23,750 nucleotides of DNA from Acidimicrobiia bacterium (GCA_022865365.1 JALHSW010000216.1:1-23750); one strand, 5' to 3'; shown: positions 1 to 7,893, counted from the stretch's first letter. The notes: generated by a model from the sequence alone, not told the origin. Translations and numbers: made by a program.

Positions 1-51
1 CCGCCCGACGGTCGCCCGCCCGACGGTCGCCCGCCCGACGGTCGCCCGCCC
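1..51 (+). repeat. 15-bp tandem repeat encoding PPDGR in the MltG tail
   Basis: Three perfect copies of CCGCCCGACGGTCGC lie at 1-15, 16-30 and 31-45, followed by a partial copy that decays into CCCGGA. The unit is a multiple of three, so each copy adds Pro-Pro-Asp-Gly-Arg to the cytoplasmic tail of MltG. Two further short in-frame repeats follow in the same tail: a 12-nt GATCCCAGCCCC-type unit around 53-84 and CGAGGCGCCAAC at 259-270 and 271-282. The array may continue upstream of the window. Confidence 0.9.
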
Positions 52-1302
52 GGATCCCAGCCCCGACCCCAGCCCCGATCCCAGCCGGGGGGCTCGCCTC
101 CGCCCAGGGTCCCGCGACGCGGAGCCGGCGCCGCGCAGCCGCGACGACCCGCGGTCACTCCGCACCCGTCCGAAGCGTCGACCCAGCCGATCGCCGCGGT
201 CGGGGGAACGCGGCGGGAGCGCCAGGACGCCGCCGCGTCGTCCCGTCGCGGTGGCGGCCGAGGCGCCAACCGAGGCGCCAACCGAAGCAGGGGACGACGC
301 GGGCTGCGGGTGTTCCTCGTGCTCGCAATCCTCGCGAGTCCGTTCATCCTCGGTGCCGGATGGTTTGCCTACCAGCTGCGGCCGGGCTCGGCGGGCAAGG
401 CCGTGACCATCGCGATCACCAAGGACATGGGGACGAGTGAGGTCGCCGACCTCCTCGCAGAGAAGGGCGTCATCGACTCGGCGCTCGCGTTCAACGCGTG
501 GGCCACGATCGCCGGCGCCGGCCCGTACGACGAGGGCTCGTACCAGATGCACCAAGGCCAAGGTGTGCGGGGTGCGCTCAGCGTGCTCAAGGCGGGTCAG
601 CAGGTGGCCACTGCGTCCGATGTGAAGCTGCTCCTGCCCCCGGGCCTCACCAACGCGCAGATCGCCGAACGCGTCGGGCAGATTCCCGGGCACACCGCGG
701 CGAAGTTCCTTGAAATCGTGAACTCGAACACGATTCGCTCGAGGTACCAGCCGCCCGAGGTGACATCGCTCGAGGGGCTGCTGTTTCCCGATACGTACTT
801 CGTCGGAGCGAAGGAGAGTGAAGAGGCGATCGCCCGGCGCCTGGTCGCGCGCTTCGATGAGATCGGCGACAAGATCGGTCTCGGGAATGCGCAGGGCCTC
901 ACGCCGTACCAGACCGTCATTGCCGCGTCGCTGATCCAGACGGAAGCCAAGCTCGTGGAGGACGGACCGCTCATCTCGGCGGTGATCCGCAATCGCATCC
1001 GGGACGGGATGCAACTCCAGGTCGACTCGACGCTCTGCTACGCCAAGGGCGGCTGTCCGCCGACGCCGACCGATGCCGACAAGGCGATCGAGTCCCCGTA
1101 CAACACCTACAAGATTGCCGGGCTGCCGCCCACACCCATCGCAAGCGTCACGGAGGCATCGCTCGTCGCGGCGCTCAATCCGACTGACGTGCCGTACAAG
1201 TTCTACGTCGTCTCAGATGAGACCGGGAAGCACGCGTTCGCCACCACGCTCGAGGAGCACGAGCGCAACGTGGCCGCCGCACGCGCCAAGGGGCTGCTGT
1301 GA
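1..1302 (+). CDS. mltG: Endolytic murein transglycosylase MltG (YceG-like), 5' end outside the window
   Basis: MltG is a membrane-anchored lytic transglycosylase that cuts nascent peptidoglycan strands and so helps set glycan length. The frame is open from base 1 with no stop, so I extend the gene to the window edge; the GTG at 310 would fall inside the membrane segment and is not a credible start. Visible residues 1-100 are a Pro/Arg/Gly-rich cytoplasmic tail containing PPDGR repeats. A single transmembrane helix follows at about 103-124, then the extracellular YceG domain. The catalytic Glu is probably Glu315 in IQTEA, aligned with the second Glu of the E. coli VEKET motif. Later family motifs include LQVDSTLCYA, SPYNTYKIAGLPPTPI and a final HAFATTLEEHERNV. 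The gene ends in a GTGA overlap with aroE. Family assignment is firm; the true start is not visible. Confidence 0.93.
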   Translation, partial: PPDGRPPDGRPPDGRPPGSQPRPQPRSQPGGSPPPRVPRRGAGAAQPRRPAVTPHPSEASTQPIAAVGGTRRERQDAAASSRRGGGRGANRGANRSRGRRGLRVFLVLAILASPFILGAGWFAYQLRPGSAGKAVTIAITKDMGTSEVADLLAEKGVIDSALAFNAWATIAGAGPYDEGSYQMHQGQGVRGALSVLKAGQQVATASDVKLLLPPGLTNAQIAERVGQIPGHTAAKFLEIVNSNTIRSRYQPPEVTSLEGLLFPDTYFVGAKESEEAIARRLVARFDEIGDKIGLGNAQGLTPYQTVIAASLIQTEAKLVEDGPLISAVIRNRIRDGMQLQVDSTLCYAKGGCPPTPTDADKAIESPYNTYKIAGLPPTPIASVTEASLVAALNPTDVPYKFYVVSDETGKHAFATTLEEHERNVAAARAKGLL

Positions 1303-2129
1303 GCCGAGCGCCCATCCGAGCAGTCGGCGGCACAACACGCGTCGCCGGGATCATCGGTGATCCCGTGGCGCACTCGCGGTCACCGGCGATCCACAACGCG
1401 GCCTACGCGGCCCTGGATCTCGACTGGGTGTTCGTCCCGTTTCCCGTGGCCGCCGGCGGTGCGGCTGCCGCGCTGTCCGGAGTGCGCATCATGGGCATCG
1501 CCGGTTTGAACGTGACGATGCCGCACAAGACCGACGCGGCAGCAGCGTGCGACGTGCTGTCGCCGACCGCTGCGACACTCGGCGCGGTCAACACGGTGGT
1601 CGCGAGGGATGGCCTGTTGGCCGGCGACTCGACCGATGGTGAGGGGCTCGTCCGGTCGTTGCGCGACGAGGGGATCGATCCCGACGGCAGCAAGATCGTG
1701 GTGCTCGGTGCGGGCGGCGCAGGTCGAGCGATCGCCCAGAGCCTGGGCGCGCACGGAGCTCGCGTGACGGTCGCTGCTCGTCGGCTCGACGCTGCTGCCG
1801 CGGCGGCAGCGCTCGCGGCAGACGGCGAAGCCGTCGACCTCGCGCTCGTCGGTCCGGCGGTCGCCCAGGCCGACGTGGTGGTGAACGCAACACCGATCGG
1901 GATGCAGGGCGAAGCGCCGCCCTTCGATCCGGAGCTGCTCGTCGGACGACAGCTCGTGCTCGAAACCGTGTACCACCCCGTGGAGACCCCGTTGCTCGCC
2001 GCGGCGCGTGCGCGATCGGTGCCGGCCGCGAACGGACTCGGCATGCTGGTGCACCAGGCGGCCCTCGCGTTCGAGGCATTCACCGGTGTGGCTGCGCCAC
2101 TCGCGGTCATGCGAGCCGCGGCGGCATGA
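1299..2129 (+). CDS. aroE: Shikimate dehydrogenase (NADP+), AroE
   Basis: AroE reduces 3-dehydroshikimate to shikimate with NADPH in cytosolic aromatic amino acid synthesis. The 276 residues match the family's usual length. The N-terminal substrate domain has GDPVAHSRSP (shikimate-binding serines) and NVTMPHK with catalytic Lys77. The partner Asp113 lies in GDSTDGEG, where most family members have Asn instead of Ser before TDG. The nucleotide-binding loop is VLGAGGAGRA, followed by VNATPIGMQG and a C-terminal NGLGMLVHQAALAFE. The GTG start overlaps the mltG stop (GTGA), which implies translational coupling. It belongs functionally with aroC, aroK, aroB and aroQ just downstream. Confidence 0.95.
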   Translation: MSRAPIRAVGGTTRVAGIIGDPVAHSRSPAIHNAAYAALDLDWVFVPFPVAAGGAAAALSGVRIMGIAGLNVTMPHKTDAAAACDVLSPTAATLGAVNTVVARDGLLAGDSTDGEGLVRSLRDEGIDPDGSKIVVLGAGGAGRAIAQSLGAHGARVTVAARRLDAAAAAAALAADGEAVDLALVGPAVAQADVVVNATPIGMQGEAPPFDPELLVGRQLVLETVYHPVETPLLAAARARSVPAANGLGMLVHQAALAFEAFTGVAAPLAVMRAAAA

Positions 2130-2818
2130 CCGCCGCGCTCGCTGCGGTGTGCGGGGTGGCTGGTCTCGTGGTCGGAGCTGTGCTCCCCGTCGTGATCGAG
2201 CGCGTGCCCGCGAAGCAGCCAGTCAGCGGCGGTCCGTTCCCGGAGATCCGCGCCGGAATGCGGACGCCGAGCGGGTGGCTGGCCATCGGCGTCACGGGCG
2301 CGCTGTTCGCGGGGATGGCACTGCGCTTCGGCGAGAGCTGGGCGCTTCCGGCGTTCCTGGTCTTCGCGGCCGGGCTGGTCGCCCTCTCCGTGATCGATCT
2401 GCGCCTCCGACTGCTGCCGAACCGCATCGTGTTCCCCCTGGGCGAGGTGACGCTGGTTCTCCTGGGCGTCGCCGCGATCGGCGAGTCCGATGGCGACGCG
2501 TTCCTGCGGTCGCTCGCGTGCGGCTTCGGAGCGTTCGCCGCCTTCACGCTCCTGCACCTGGTCTCGCCGCGCGCCATGGGCTTTGGCGACGTGAAGCTCT
2601 CGTTCGTCATCGGGCTCTCTCTCGGATGGCTGGGCGTCGGGGAGACTGTGCTCGGCCTGCTGCTCGGGTTCGTCTACGGCGCGGTGATCGGGCTGATCCT
2701 TCTCGCCTCGAAGTCGCGGTCGCGCAAGGACCACATCCCGTTCGGCCCCTTCATGGCGGCCGGAGCGCTCACCGCCGTTCTCGTCGGCAACGTGATCCTC
2801 GATTGGTACAGCCGCTGA
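2126..2818 (+). CDS. Type IV prepilin leader peptidase (A24 family), lacking the zinc-cysteine methylase motif
   Basis: This is an aspartic prepilin peptidase of the PilD/TadV type (230 aa), a polytopic inner-membrane enzyme that removes prepilin leader peptides. The two A24 aspartates are visible: Asp91 in VIDLRLRLLPN and Asp155 in GFGDVKL (the GxGD motif). The late IPFGPFMAAGA motif is also typical. Hydrophobic stretches span most of the protein. The N-terminal segment resembles the PilD start (VIERVPAKQPVSGG) but has none of the paired CxxC cysteines that bind zinc in the N-methylase region, so methylation activity is doubtful. The ATG overlaps the aroE stop (ATGA). No pilin genes are in the window, so the substrate cannot be named. 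A peptidase gene between aroE and aroC is, from memory, common in actinobacteria. Confidence 0.88.
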   Translation: MTAALAAVCGVAGLVVGAVLPVVIERVPAKQPVSGGPFPEIRAGMRTPSGWLAIGVTGALFAGMALRFGESWALPAFLVFAAGLVALSVIDLRLRLLPNRIVFPLGEVTLVLLGVAAIGESDGDAFLRSLACGFGAFAAFTLLHLVSPRAMGFGDVKLSFVIGLSLGWLGVGETVLGLLLGFVYGAVIGLILLASKSRSRKDHIPFGPFMAAGALTAVLVGNVILDWYSR

Positions 2819-2880
2819 CCGACTGCTCTCGCACGTGGGCAGGCCGGTCAATGGACCCCGGAGCGCCCGGGGGGCGCCGG

Positions 2881-2886
2881 TAGCCT
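2881..2886 (+). promoter_or_regulatory. Candidate -10 box for a leaderless aroC transcript
   Basis: TAGCCT fits the actinobacterial TAnnnT -10 form and ends 7 nt before the GTG of aroC, so initiation 7-8 nt downstream would begin at or next to the start codon. No Shine-Dalgarno sequence precedes this GTG, and no good -35 is seen. The 75-nt gap before aroC is otherwise GC-rich, with a short hairpin at 2863-2877. Confidence 0.4.
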
Positions 2887-2893
2887 GGACCCT

Positions 2894-4048
2894 GTGTTGC
2901 GATACCTGACGGCGGGTGAATCCCACGGACCGGCCCTGGTCGTGATCGTCGAAGGGGTTCCCGCCGGCCTCCCGATCCTCCTCGAGGACGTCGCCGGTGA
3001 GCTCGCGCGCCGTCGCCTCGGCTTCGGCCGCGGTCCGCGCATGCGCTTCGAGCAGGACGAGATCGAGTTCGTCGGCGGCGTCCGCCACGGGCGCACGCTG
3101 GGCTCGCCCATCTCGGTCATCATCCGCAACACCGAGTGGCCGAAGTGGGTCGACGAGATGTCGCCGGCGCCTGGCGCGACCGAGAAGCCGCTGCATCGGC
3201 CTCGGCCGGGCCACGCCGACCTGGTCGGCATGCAGAAGTATGGCTTCGACGATGCCCGCGACATCCTCGAACGAGCCAGCGCCCGCGAGACCGCGGCGCG
3301 GGTCGCGGCCGGCGCAATCGCGAAACGGTTGCTCTCGCACGTCGGTGTCGACGTGATCAGCCATGTGCTGGCACTGGGCTCGGCGCGGGCGACGACCGAC
3401 CTGCGCCCGAAGCCCTCCGACCTCGAGACGGTCGACGCGTCGCCGGTGCGCTGCTTCGATCCAGAGTCCGAGGCCGCGATGATCGCAGCCGTCGAGGCGG
3501 CCGCAAAGGCGGGAGACTCTCTCGGTGGTGTTCTCGAGGTCCTGGGCTACGGCGTCCCGACCGGCCTCGGATCGCACGTGCACTGGGATCGGCGGATCGA
3601 CGGGCTCATCGCCCAGGCGCTGATGAGCATCCAGGCCATGAAGGGTGTCGAGATCGGCGACGGCTTCGATGTGGCGAGGCGTCCGGGGAGCGAGGCCCAC
3701 GACGAGATCTTCTGGGACGACGACACGAGCGCGTACCTGCGGGGGTCGACCCGGGCCGGGGGGACCGAGGGCGGGATGACCACCGGCGATCTGCTCGTGG
3801 CGCGTGCCGCCATGAAGCCGTTGGCCACCTTGAATCGGCCGGTGCTCCAGACCGTCGACATGGAGACGAAGGAGCAGACGGTCTCCTTCAAGGAGCGGAC
3901 CGATGTGACGGCCGTCCCTGCGGCCGGCGTCGTCGCGGAGACCATGGTCGCGCTGGTCCTGGCCGACGAAGCGTTGCGGAAGTTCGGTGGGGACTCGCTC
4001 ACCGAGTTCGTACGCAACCACGACGCGTACGTGGCGTCGCTGGGATGA
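2894..4048 (+). CDS. aroC: Chorismate synthase, AroC
   Basis: AroC converts 5-enolpyruvylshikimate-3-phosphate to chorismate using reduced FMN without net redox change, the last step of the shikimate pathway. The 384-aa product carries all the family signatures: LTAGESHGP at the N-terminus, FVGGVRHGRTLGSPI, RPGHADLVGMQKYG, ERASARETAARVAAGAIA, GYGVPTGLGSHVHWD and GGTEGGMTTGD. The start is GTG at 2894, giving (M)LRYLTAGESHG, the expected N-terminus. It probably begins a new transcript from the -10-like box just upstream. Its ATGA overlap with aroK suggests coupled translation. Confidence 0.97.
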   Translation: MLRYLTAGESHGPALVVIVEGVPAGLPILLEDVAGELARRRLGFGRGPRMRFEQDEIEFVGGVRHGRTLGSPISVIIRNTEWPKWVDEMSPAPGATEKPLHRPRPGHADLVGMQKYGFDDARDILERASARETAARVAAGAIAKRLLSHVGVDVISHVLALGSARATTDLRPKPSDLETVDASPVRCFDPESEAAMIAAVEAAAKAGDSLGGVLEVLGYGVPTGLGSHVHWDRRIDGLIAQALMSIQAMKGVEIGDGFDVARRPGSEAHDEIFWDDDTSAYLRGSTRAGGTEGGMTTGDLLVARAAMKPLATLNRPVLQTVDMETKEQTVSFKERTDVTAVPAAGVVAETMVALVLADEALRKFGGDSLTEFVRNHDAYVASLG

Positions 4049-4584
4049 CCGGGCGTCACGTCATGCTGATCGGCATGATGGGCGCGGGCAAGACGACCGT
4101 CGGAGCGGAGTGTGCACGCCGGCTCGATCGCGCATTTGTCGACACCGACGAGATCATCGAGGCGGCCGCCGGTCGGACGATCTCTGAGATCTTCGGCTCC
4201 GGCGGCGAAGAGGCGTTCCGTGCGATGGAGCGCGCCGCAGTGGCGGACGTCTGCGCGTCACCTGCCCCGCTGGTGATCGCTGCCGGCGGTGGTGCGATGT
4301 TGGATCCCGTCAACCGACGCTTGGCCGGTACGAGCGCCACCGTCGTGTGGTTGCGCACCGGTCCGCGTGAGCTCGCACAGCGCGTTGCCGCGCAGGACAT
4401 CGACACCGGGTCAGAGCGACCGCTCTTGGCGACCGCCGACCCCATCGCCACGATCGAACGCCTGACCAGTCTCCGGGCCGACGCATACGCCGCGATCGCG
4501 GACGTCGTGGTCGATACCGATGATCACTCCGTCGGAGAGGTCGCCGATGCGGTCCTGGACGAGCTTGCCCGATGCGACGCGTAG
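4045..4584 (+). CDS. aroK: Shikimate kinase, AroK
   Basis: AroK phosphorylates shikimate at O3 with ATP. The 179-aa protein opens with the Walker A loop GMMGAGKTT, followed by DTDEIIE (shikimate and Mg contacts), FGSGGEEAFRAMERAAV and the AAGGGAML loop. The lid arginine is in ERPLL, and a late Arg-containing RADAYAAIAD segment corresponds to the usual RxPxYxxxAD. The ATG overlaps the aroC stop (ATGA), which fixes the start. A much longer open frame continues upstream but only as a shadow of aroC. The 3' end overlaps aroB by 13 nt. Confidence 0.95.
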   Translation: MTGRHVMLIGMMGAGKTTVGAECARRLDRAFVDTDEIIEAAAGRTISEIFGSGGEEAFRAMERAAVADVCASPAPLVIAAGGGAMLDPVNRRLAGTSATVVWLRTGPRELAQRVAAQDIDTGSERPLLATADPIATIERLTSLRADAYAAIADVVVDTDDHSVGEVADAVLDELARCDA

Positions 4585-5642
4585 CCGTCAGGGTCGATCC
4601 GCCGTACGACGTCACAATCGGCGCGGCGGCGCTCGACGAGCTCCCGACGCTGCTCGGCCGGTACCGAAGGGTCGTCGCCGTCACCCAGCCCCGCATCCAC
4701 GAGCTCTTCGGAACCGCACTCGACGGCATCTCGTGGATCGAGACGATGGGTGATGGCGAGTCGGCAAAGTCGCTGTCGACGATCGAATCGCTGTGCCGCG
4801 CGTTCGCTACCGGTGGGCTGCTGCGCGGCGACGCGGTCGTTGCAGTGGGGGGCGGTGTCGTGGGGGACACCGCCGGGTTCGCTGCGTCCGTGTACCACCG
4901 AGGGATCGACGTCGTGCAAGTACCAACGACGCTGCTCGCTCAGGTCGACTCGGCCATCGGTGGCAAGACCGCGGTCAACCTGCCCGAGGGCAAGAACCTC
5001 GTCGGTGCGTTCCATCAACCCGTCGCGGTCATCTCGGACACGGCGACGCTCGCCACGCTGCCGGACGCGGAGTATCGCTGCGGGTTGGGCGAGGTCGCGA
5101 AGTACGCGCTCATGCCCGAGGGCACGGCCCTGATCGATCTCCTCCGCCTCGACCTCGACCGCGTGCTCGAACGCGACGCCGGCGTCCTCGCCGACCTTGT
5201 TGCCGTCTGCACCGAGATCAAGGCTGCCGTCGTCGCCGCAGATCCTCAGGAGCGCGCCGGCGTGCGTGTGGCGTTGAACTTCGGCCACACGTTCGCCCAC
5301 GCACTCGAGACCAGCTCCTCTCGCACGAACGATGTGCAGCGGCTGGCTCATGGCGAGGCCGTTGCGATCGGGTTGATCTTCGATGTGCGCCTCGCTCATG
5401 CGCTCGAGCGCGTCGGAATCGATGCGGTCGACCGCGTCCACGGGGTGGTCGCCGGGCTCGGGCTCCCGGTCGCCGTGCCGGGTGACGTCGGGCGCGAAGA
5501 GCTTCTGGCGGTGATGCGGCGCGACAAGAAGGCGGCGGGCGGCCTGACGTTCGTGCTCCCCGGCCCCGACGGCTTGACGGTTGTCGACGACCCGCCCGCA
5601 CACGCGCTCGACATCGCGTTCGGGTCCGTCGGCGTCTCGTGA
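4572..5642 (+). CDS. aroB: 3-dehydroquinate synthase, AroB
   Basis: AroB cyclises DAHP to 3-dehydroquinate using NAD+ and a divalent metal (zinc or cobalt). The 356-aa protein has the NAD-binding GGGVVGDTAGFAAS, then VPTTLLAQVDSAIGGKTAVN, and KNLVGAFHQP. Metal ligands are expected at the Glu of GLGEVAKY and the His residues of NFGHTFAHALE and HGEAVAIG, all present. DKKAAGG and FVLPGPDG follow near the C-terminus. The ATG at 4572 lies 13 nt inside aroK, so the two are almost certainly co-translated. No insertion or truncation is evident. Confidence 0.96.
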   Translation: MRRVAVRVDPPYDVTIGAAALDELPTLLGRYRRVVAVTQPRIHELFGTALDGISWIETMGDGESAKSLSTIESLCRAFATGGLLRGDAVVAVGGGVVGDTAGFAASVYHRGIDVVQVPTTLLAQVDSAIGGKTAVNLPEGKNLVGAFHQPVAVISDTATLATLPDAEYRCGLGEVAKYALMPEGTALIDLLRLDLDRVLERDAGVLADLVAVCTEIKAAVVAADPQERAGVRVALNFGHTFAHALETSSSRTNDVQRLAHGEAVAIGLIFDVRLAHALERVGIDAVDRVHGVVAGLGLPVAVPGDVGREELLAVMRRDKKAAGGLTFVLPGPDGLTVVDDPPAHALDIAFGSVGVS

Positions 5643-5655
5643 GCTGCCCGGCGCG

Positions 5656-5664
5656 TGAGATGCT
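5656..5664 (+). promoter_or_regulatory. Candidate extended -10 element for aroQ
   Basis: TGAGATGCT reads as TGn followed by a -10-like GATGCT ending 6 nt before the aroQ ATG. Initiation 7 nt downstream of the box would place +1 on the A of ATG, giving a leaderless mRNA. No Shine-Dalgarno sequence is present in the 28-nt gap. Without a -35 this is only suggestive. Confidence 0.3.
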
Positions 5665-5670
5665 GAACTG

Positions 5671-6111
5671 ATGCCGGTCGTCCTCCTGCTCTCGGGCCCG
5701 AATCTCAACCTCCTCGGCGACCGCGAGCCCGACATCTACGGGACCGGCACCCTCGATGAATGCGTTGCCGACGCCCGGGCCATCGCCGATGCGGGCGGCC
5801 ACGTGCTCGAGGATCTCCAGTCGAACCACGAGGGGGAGCTCGTCGACGCAATCCAAGGTGCCCGCGGTCGCTGCGCTGCAGTGGTGATCAACCCCGGTGC
5901 GCTGACGCACTACTCGTTCGCGCTCGCCGATGCGCTGGCGGCGTTCGACGGGGTGAAGGTCGAGCTGCACCTGTCGAACCCGGCGTCGCGTGAGGAGTGG
6001 CGCCGCCGCAGCGTGATCGCGCCCTACGTCACGGGAACCATCGCCGGGTTCGGGAGGTCGGGGTACCGCCTCGCTCTCGAGGCTGTGGTCGAGCGGCTGG
6101 CGTCGGAGTGA
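5671..6111 (+). CDS. aroQ: Type II 3-dehydroquinate dehydratase, AroQ
   Basis: AroQ dehydrates 3-dehydroquinate to 3-dehydroshikimate by anti elimination; type II enzymes form dodecamers. The 146-aa length is typical. GPNLNLLGDREPDIYG holds the lid Arg18 and catalytic Tyr23. VINPGALTHYSFALADAL contains the substrate-binding Asn, and VELHLSN the catalytic His, followed by REEWRRRSVIAPYVTGTIAGFG. It completes a run of aroC, aroK, aroB and aroQ, and its product feeds AroE encoded upstream. It ends in a GTGA overlap with the peptidase gene. Confidence 0.96.
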   Translation: MPVVLLLSGPNLNLLGDREPDIYGTGTLDECVADARAIADAGGHVLEDLQSNHEGELVDAIQGARGRCAAVVINPGALTHYSFALADALAAFDGVKVELHLSNPASREEWRRRSVIAPYVTGTIAGFGRSGYRLALEAVVERLASE

Positions 6112-7253
6112 AGAGCGGCAGCCCGCTGCCCGGCGTGGACCTGCGCACCATGGATCTGCCCGCCATGGACGTCGGGTCCCGGACCGGCCGAGTGCGCGCA
6201 TGCCTCGATGGCGCGGGCTGCGACGCGCTGGTCGTCACCCGCCTCCCGAACGTTCGGTACCTCACCGGCTTCAGCGGATCAGCCGGCGTGGTGCTGGTGA
6301 CGCCCAGCGAGCTCGTGCTGTTCACCGATGGTCGCTACACCACCCAGTCCCGCGAGCAGATCGACGAGGCCGGGGTCGCCGCCCGGATCGAGATCAGGGC
6401 GACGCAAGCCGCGCAGCAGGCCGTGCTCGCCGACCTCACCCGACCGTTCGCTCGCCTCGGTCTCGAGGCCCACGGGGTCACCTGGGCCCGGCAGCGCTCG
6501 TGGGCGGAAGCGTTCGGCGAGGTCGAGCTCGTACCGACCGAAGACCTCGTCGAGGGTCTGCGACGGGTGAAGGAACCGGGCGAGGTCGCCCGGATCCGTG
6601 CCGCCTGCTCGATCGCCGACGATGCCCTCGGATCAGTGCTTCCTTGCCTGGCAGAACGACCCACCGAGCGTGCGTTCGCGCTGAACCTCGAGGTCGCGAT
6701 GCGGGAGCGGGGGGCATCGGGCACGAGCTTCGACACGATCGTCGCGTCCGGTCCGAACGGGGCCAAGCCGCACGCGCGTCCGGGTGAGCGGCGAGTCGAG
6801 CACGGTGAGCTCGTCGTGATCGACTTCGGGTGCATCGTCGACGGGTACTGCTCCGACATGACCCGGACCGTGAGCGTGGGCGATCCCGGCGCCGACGCCC
6901 GCCACCTCTGGGAAGTCGTGCGGGAGAGCCAGCAGGCGGGCCGCGACGCGGTTGCCGCCGGCGTGGAGTGCGCCGCCGTGGACCGTGCCAGCCGAGCCGT
7001 CATCGACGCCGCCGGCTGGGGTGAGCTGTTCTCCCACGGCACCGGCCACGGGGTCGGGCTCGAGATCCACGAGGCGCCTCGGGTCGCCAAGACGTCCTCT
7101 GGTACTTTGGAGGCCGGCGTGGTCGTCACCGTCGAACCCGGCGTCTATCTCCCCGGCGTCGGCGGTGTCCGTCTCGAAGACACCGTGGTCGTCACCGACG
7201 CGGGCGCCGAAGCCCTCACGTCGTTCCCCAAGAACCTGGAAACCGGTACCTGA
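6108..7253 (+). CDS. pepP: M24-family Xaa-Pro aminopeptidase
   Basis: This cytosolic metallo-aminopeptidase of the creatinase/prolidase (M24B) family removes N-terminal residues preceding proline. An N-terminal creatinase-like domain includes VTRLPNVRYLTGFSGSAG, and the C-terminal pita-bread domain carries the dinuclear metal site: the Asp of VVIDFGCIVDGY, the Asp of CSDMTRTVSVG, the His of GTGHGVGLEIHE, the Glu of TVEPGVYLPG and the Glu of VRLEDTVVVT. I chose the GTG at 6108 because it makes a GTGA overlap with the aroQ stop, giving 381 aa; in-frame ATGs at 6150 and 6165 are alternatives. Placement between aroQ and efp is standard in actinobacteria. EF-P and this peptidase both deal with proline, but a functional link is only inferred. 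The symbol could equally be pepQ. Confidence 0.9.
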   Translation: MKSGSPLPGVDLRTMDLPAMDVGSRTGRVRACLDGAGCDALVVTRLPNVRYLTGFSGSAGVVLVTPSELVLFTDGRYTTQSREQIDEAGVAARIEIRATQAAQQAVLADLTRPFARLGLEAHGVTWARQRSWAEAFGEVELVPTEDLVEGLRRVKEPGEVARIRAACSIADDALGSVLPCLAERPTERAFALNLEVAMRERGASGTSFDTIVASGPNGAKPHARPGERRVEHGELVVIDFGCIVDGYCSDMTRTVSVGDPGADARHLWEVVRESQQAGRDAVAAGVECAAVDRASRAVIDAAGWGELFSHGTGHGVGLEIHEAPRVAKTSSGTLEAGVVVTVEPGVYLPGVGGVRLEDTVVVTDAGAEALTSFPKNLETGT

Positions 7254-7314
7254 CCCAGCACCTCCCGATCTGAACCCGCAGGACGGGCAAGAGCCAAGAG
7301 GCCGCGAGCTGAGC

Positions 7315-7875
7315 ATGAGCATCTCCACGAATGCGCTGAAGAACGGCATGGCCCTGAACCTCCCCGAGGGCCTCATGACCGTCGTCGAGTTCCAGCACGT
7401 CAAACCGGGAAAGGGCGGCGCGTTCGTCCGCACGAAGCTCAAGAACTTCCGGTCGGGCGCGGTGATCGAGCGCACGTTCCGGGCCGACGAGAAGGTGCCG
7501 TTCGCGATCATCGACAAGCGCGAGATGCAGTACCTCTACCGCGAGGGGCCCGCGCTGGTGTTCATGGACTCGGAGAGCTACGACCAGCTCCACGTCGAGG
7601 CATCCGACCTCGGCGAAGCGGTCCACTACCTGAAGGAGGGGGATTCGGTAGTCCTCCCGATCTACAACGACCAGGTCGTCGGGGTCGAGCTGCCGGCCGC
7701 GGTCGAGCTGACCGTGGCCGAGACGGAACCGGGCGTGCAGGGCGACCGAGTCTCGGGCGCTCGCAAGCCGGCGACGCTCGAGACCGGCCTCGTGGTGCAG
7801 GTTCCGCTCTTCATCGAACCGGGTGAGACGATCAAGGTCGACACGCGCACGGGGGAGTACCTCGCTCGCGCCTGA
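7315..7875 (+). CDS. efp: Translation elongation factor P
   Basis: EF-P binds between the P and E sites and relieves ribosome stalling on consecutive prolines. The 186 aa form the usual three domains: an N-terminal KOW-like domain with VVEFQHVKPGKGGAFVRTK, a central OB fold (YLYREGPALVFMDSESYDQ), and a C-terminal OB fold ending GLVVQVPLFIEPGETI, then VDTRTGEYLARA. The lysine of the PGKGG loop is the tip that contacts the peptidyl-tRNA. The loop resembles the actinobacterial PGKGP type, reported to work without lysine modification, and no modification enzyme is encoded here. The ATG at 7315 gives a normal length. Upstream are 61 nt with an AGAGG at 7297-7301 as a distant ribosome-binding candidate. 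Confidence 0.96.
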   Translation: MSISTNALKNGMALNLPEGLMTVVEFQHVKPGKGGAFVRTKLKNFRSGAVIERTFRADEKVPFAIIDKREMQYLYREGPALVFMDSESYDQLHVEASDLGEAVHYLKEGDSVVLPIYNDQVVGVELPAAVELTVAETEPGVQGDRVSGARKPATLETGLVVQVPLFIEPGETIKVDTRTGEYLARA

Positions 7876-7893
7876 CGCGGGCCTGAGGTTCGA

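Noticed and set aside
1..51. Possible CRISPR array
   Set aside because: The repeats are directly adjacent with no spacers and are in frame with mltG.
2863..2877. GCGCCC-GGG-GGGCGC hairpin as a terminator before aroC
   Set aside because: The loop is only 3 nt, there is no U-tract, and it would lie over the -35 region of the proposed aroC promoter. It could be chance in GC-rich DNA.
1403..4021. 872-aa open frame on the minus strand
   Set aside because: It is the shadow of aroE, the peptidase gene and aroC in high-GC DNA. Its translation is Arg/Asp/Gly-rich with no domain, while the plus-strand frames match known families throughout.
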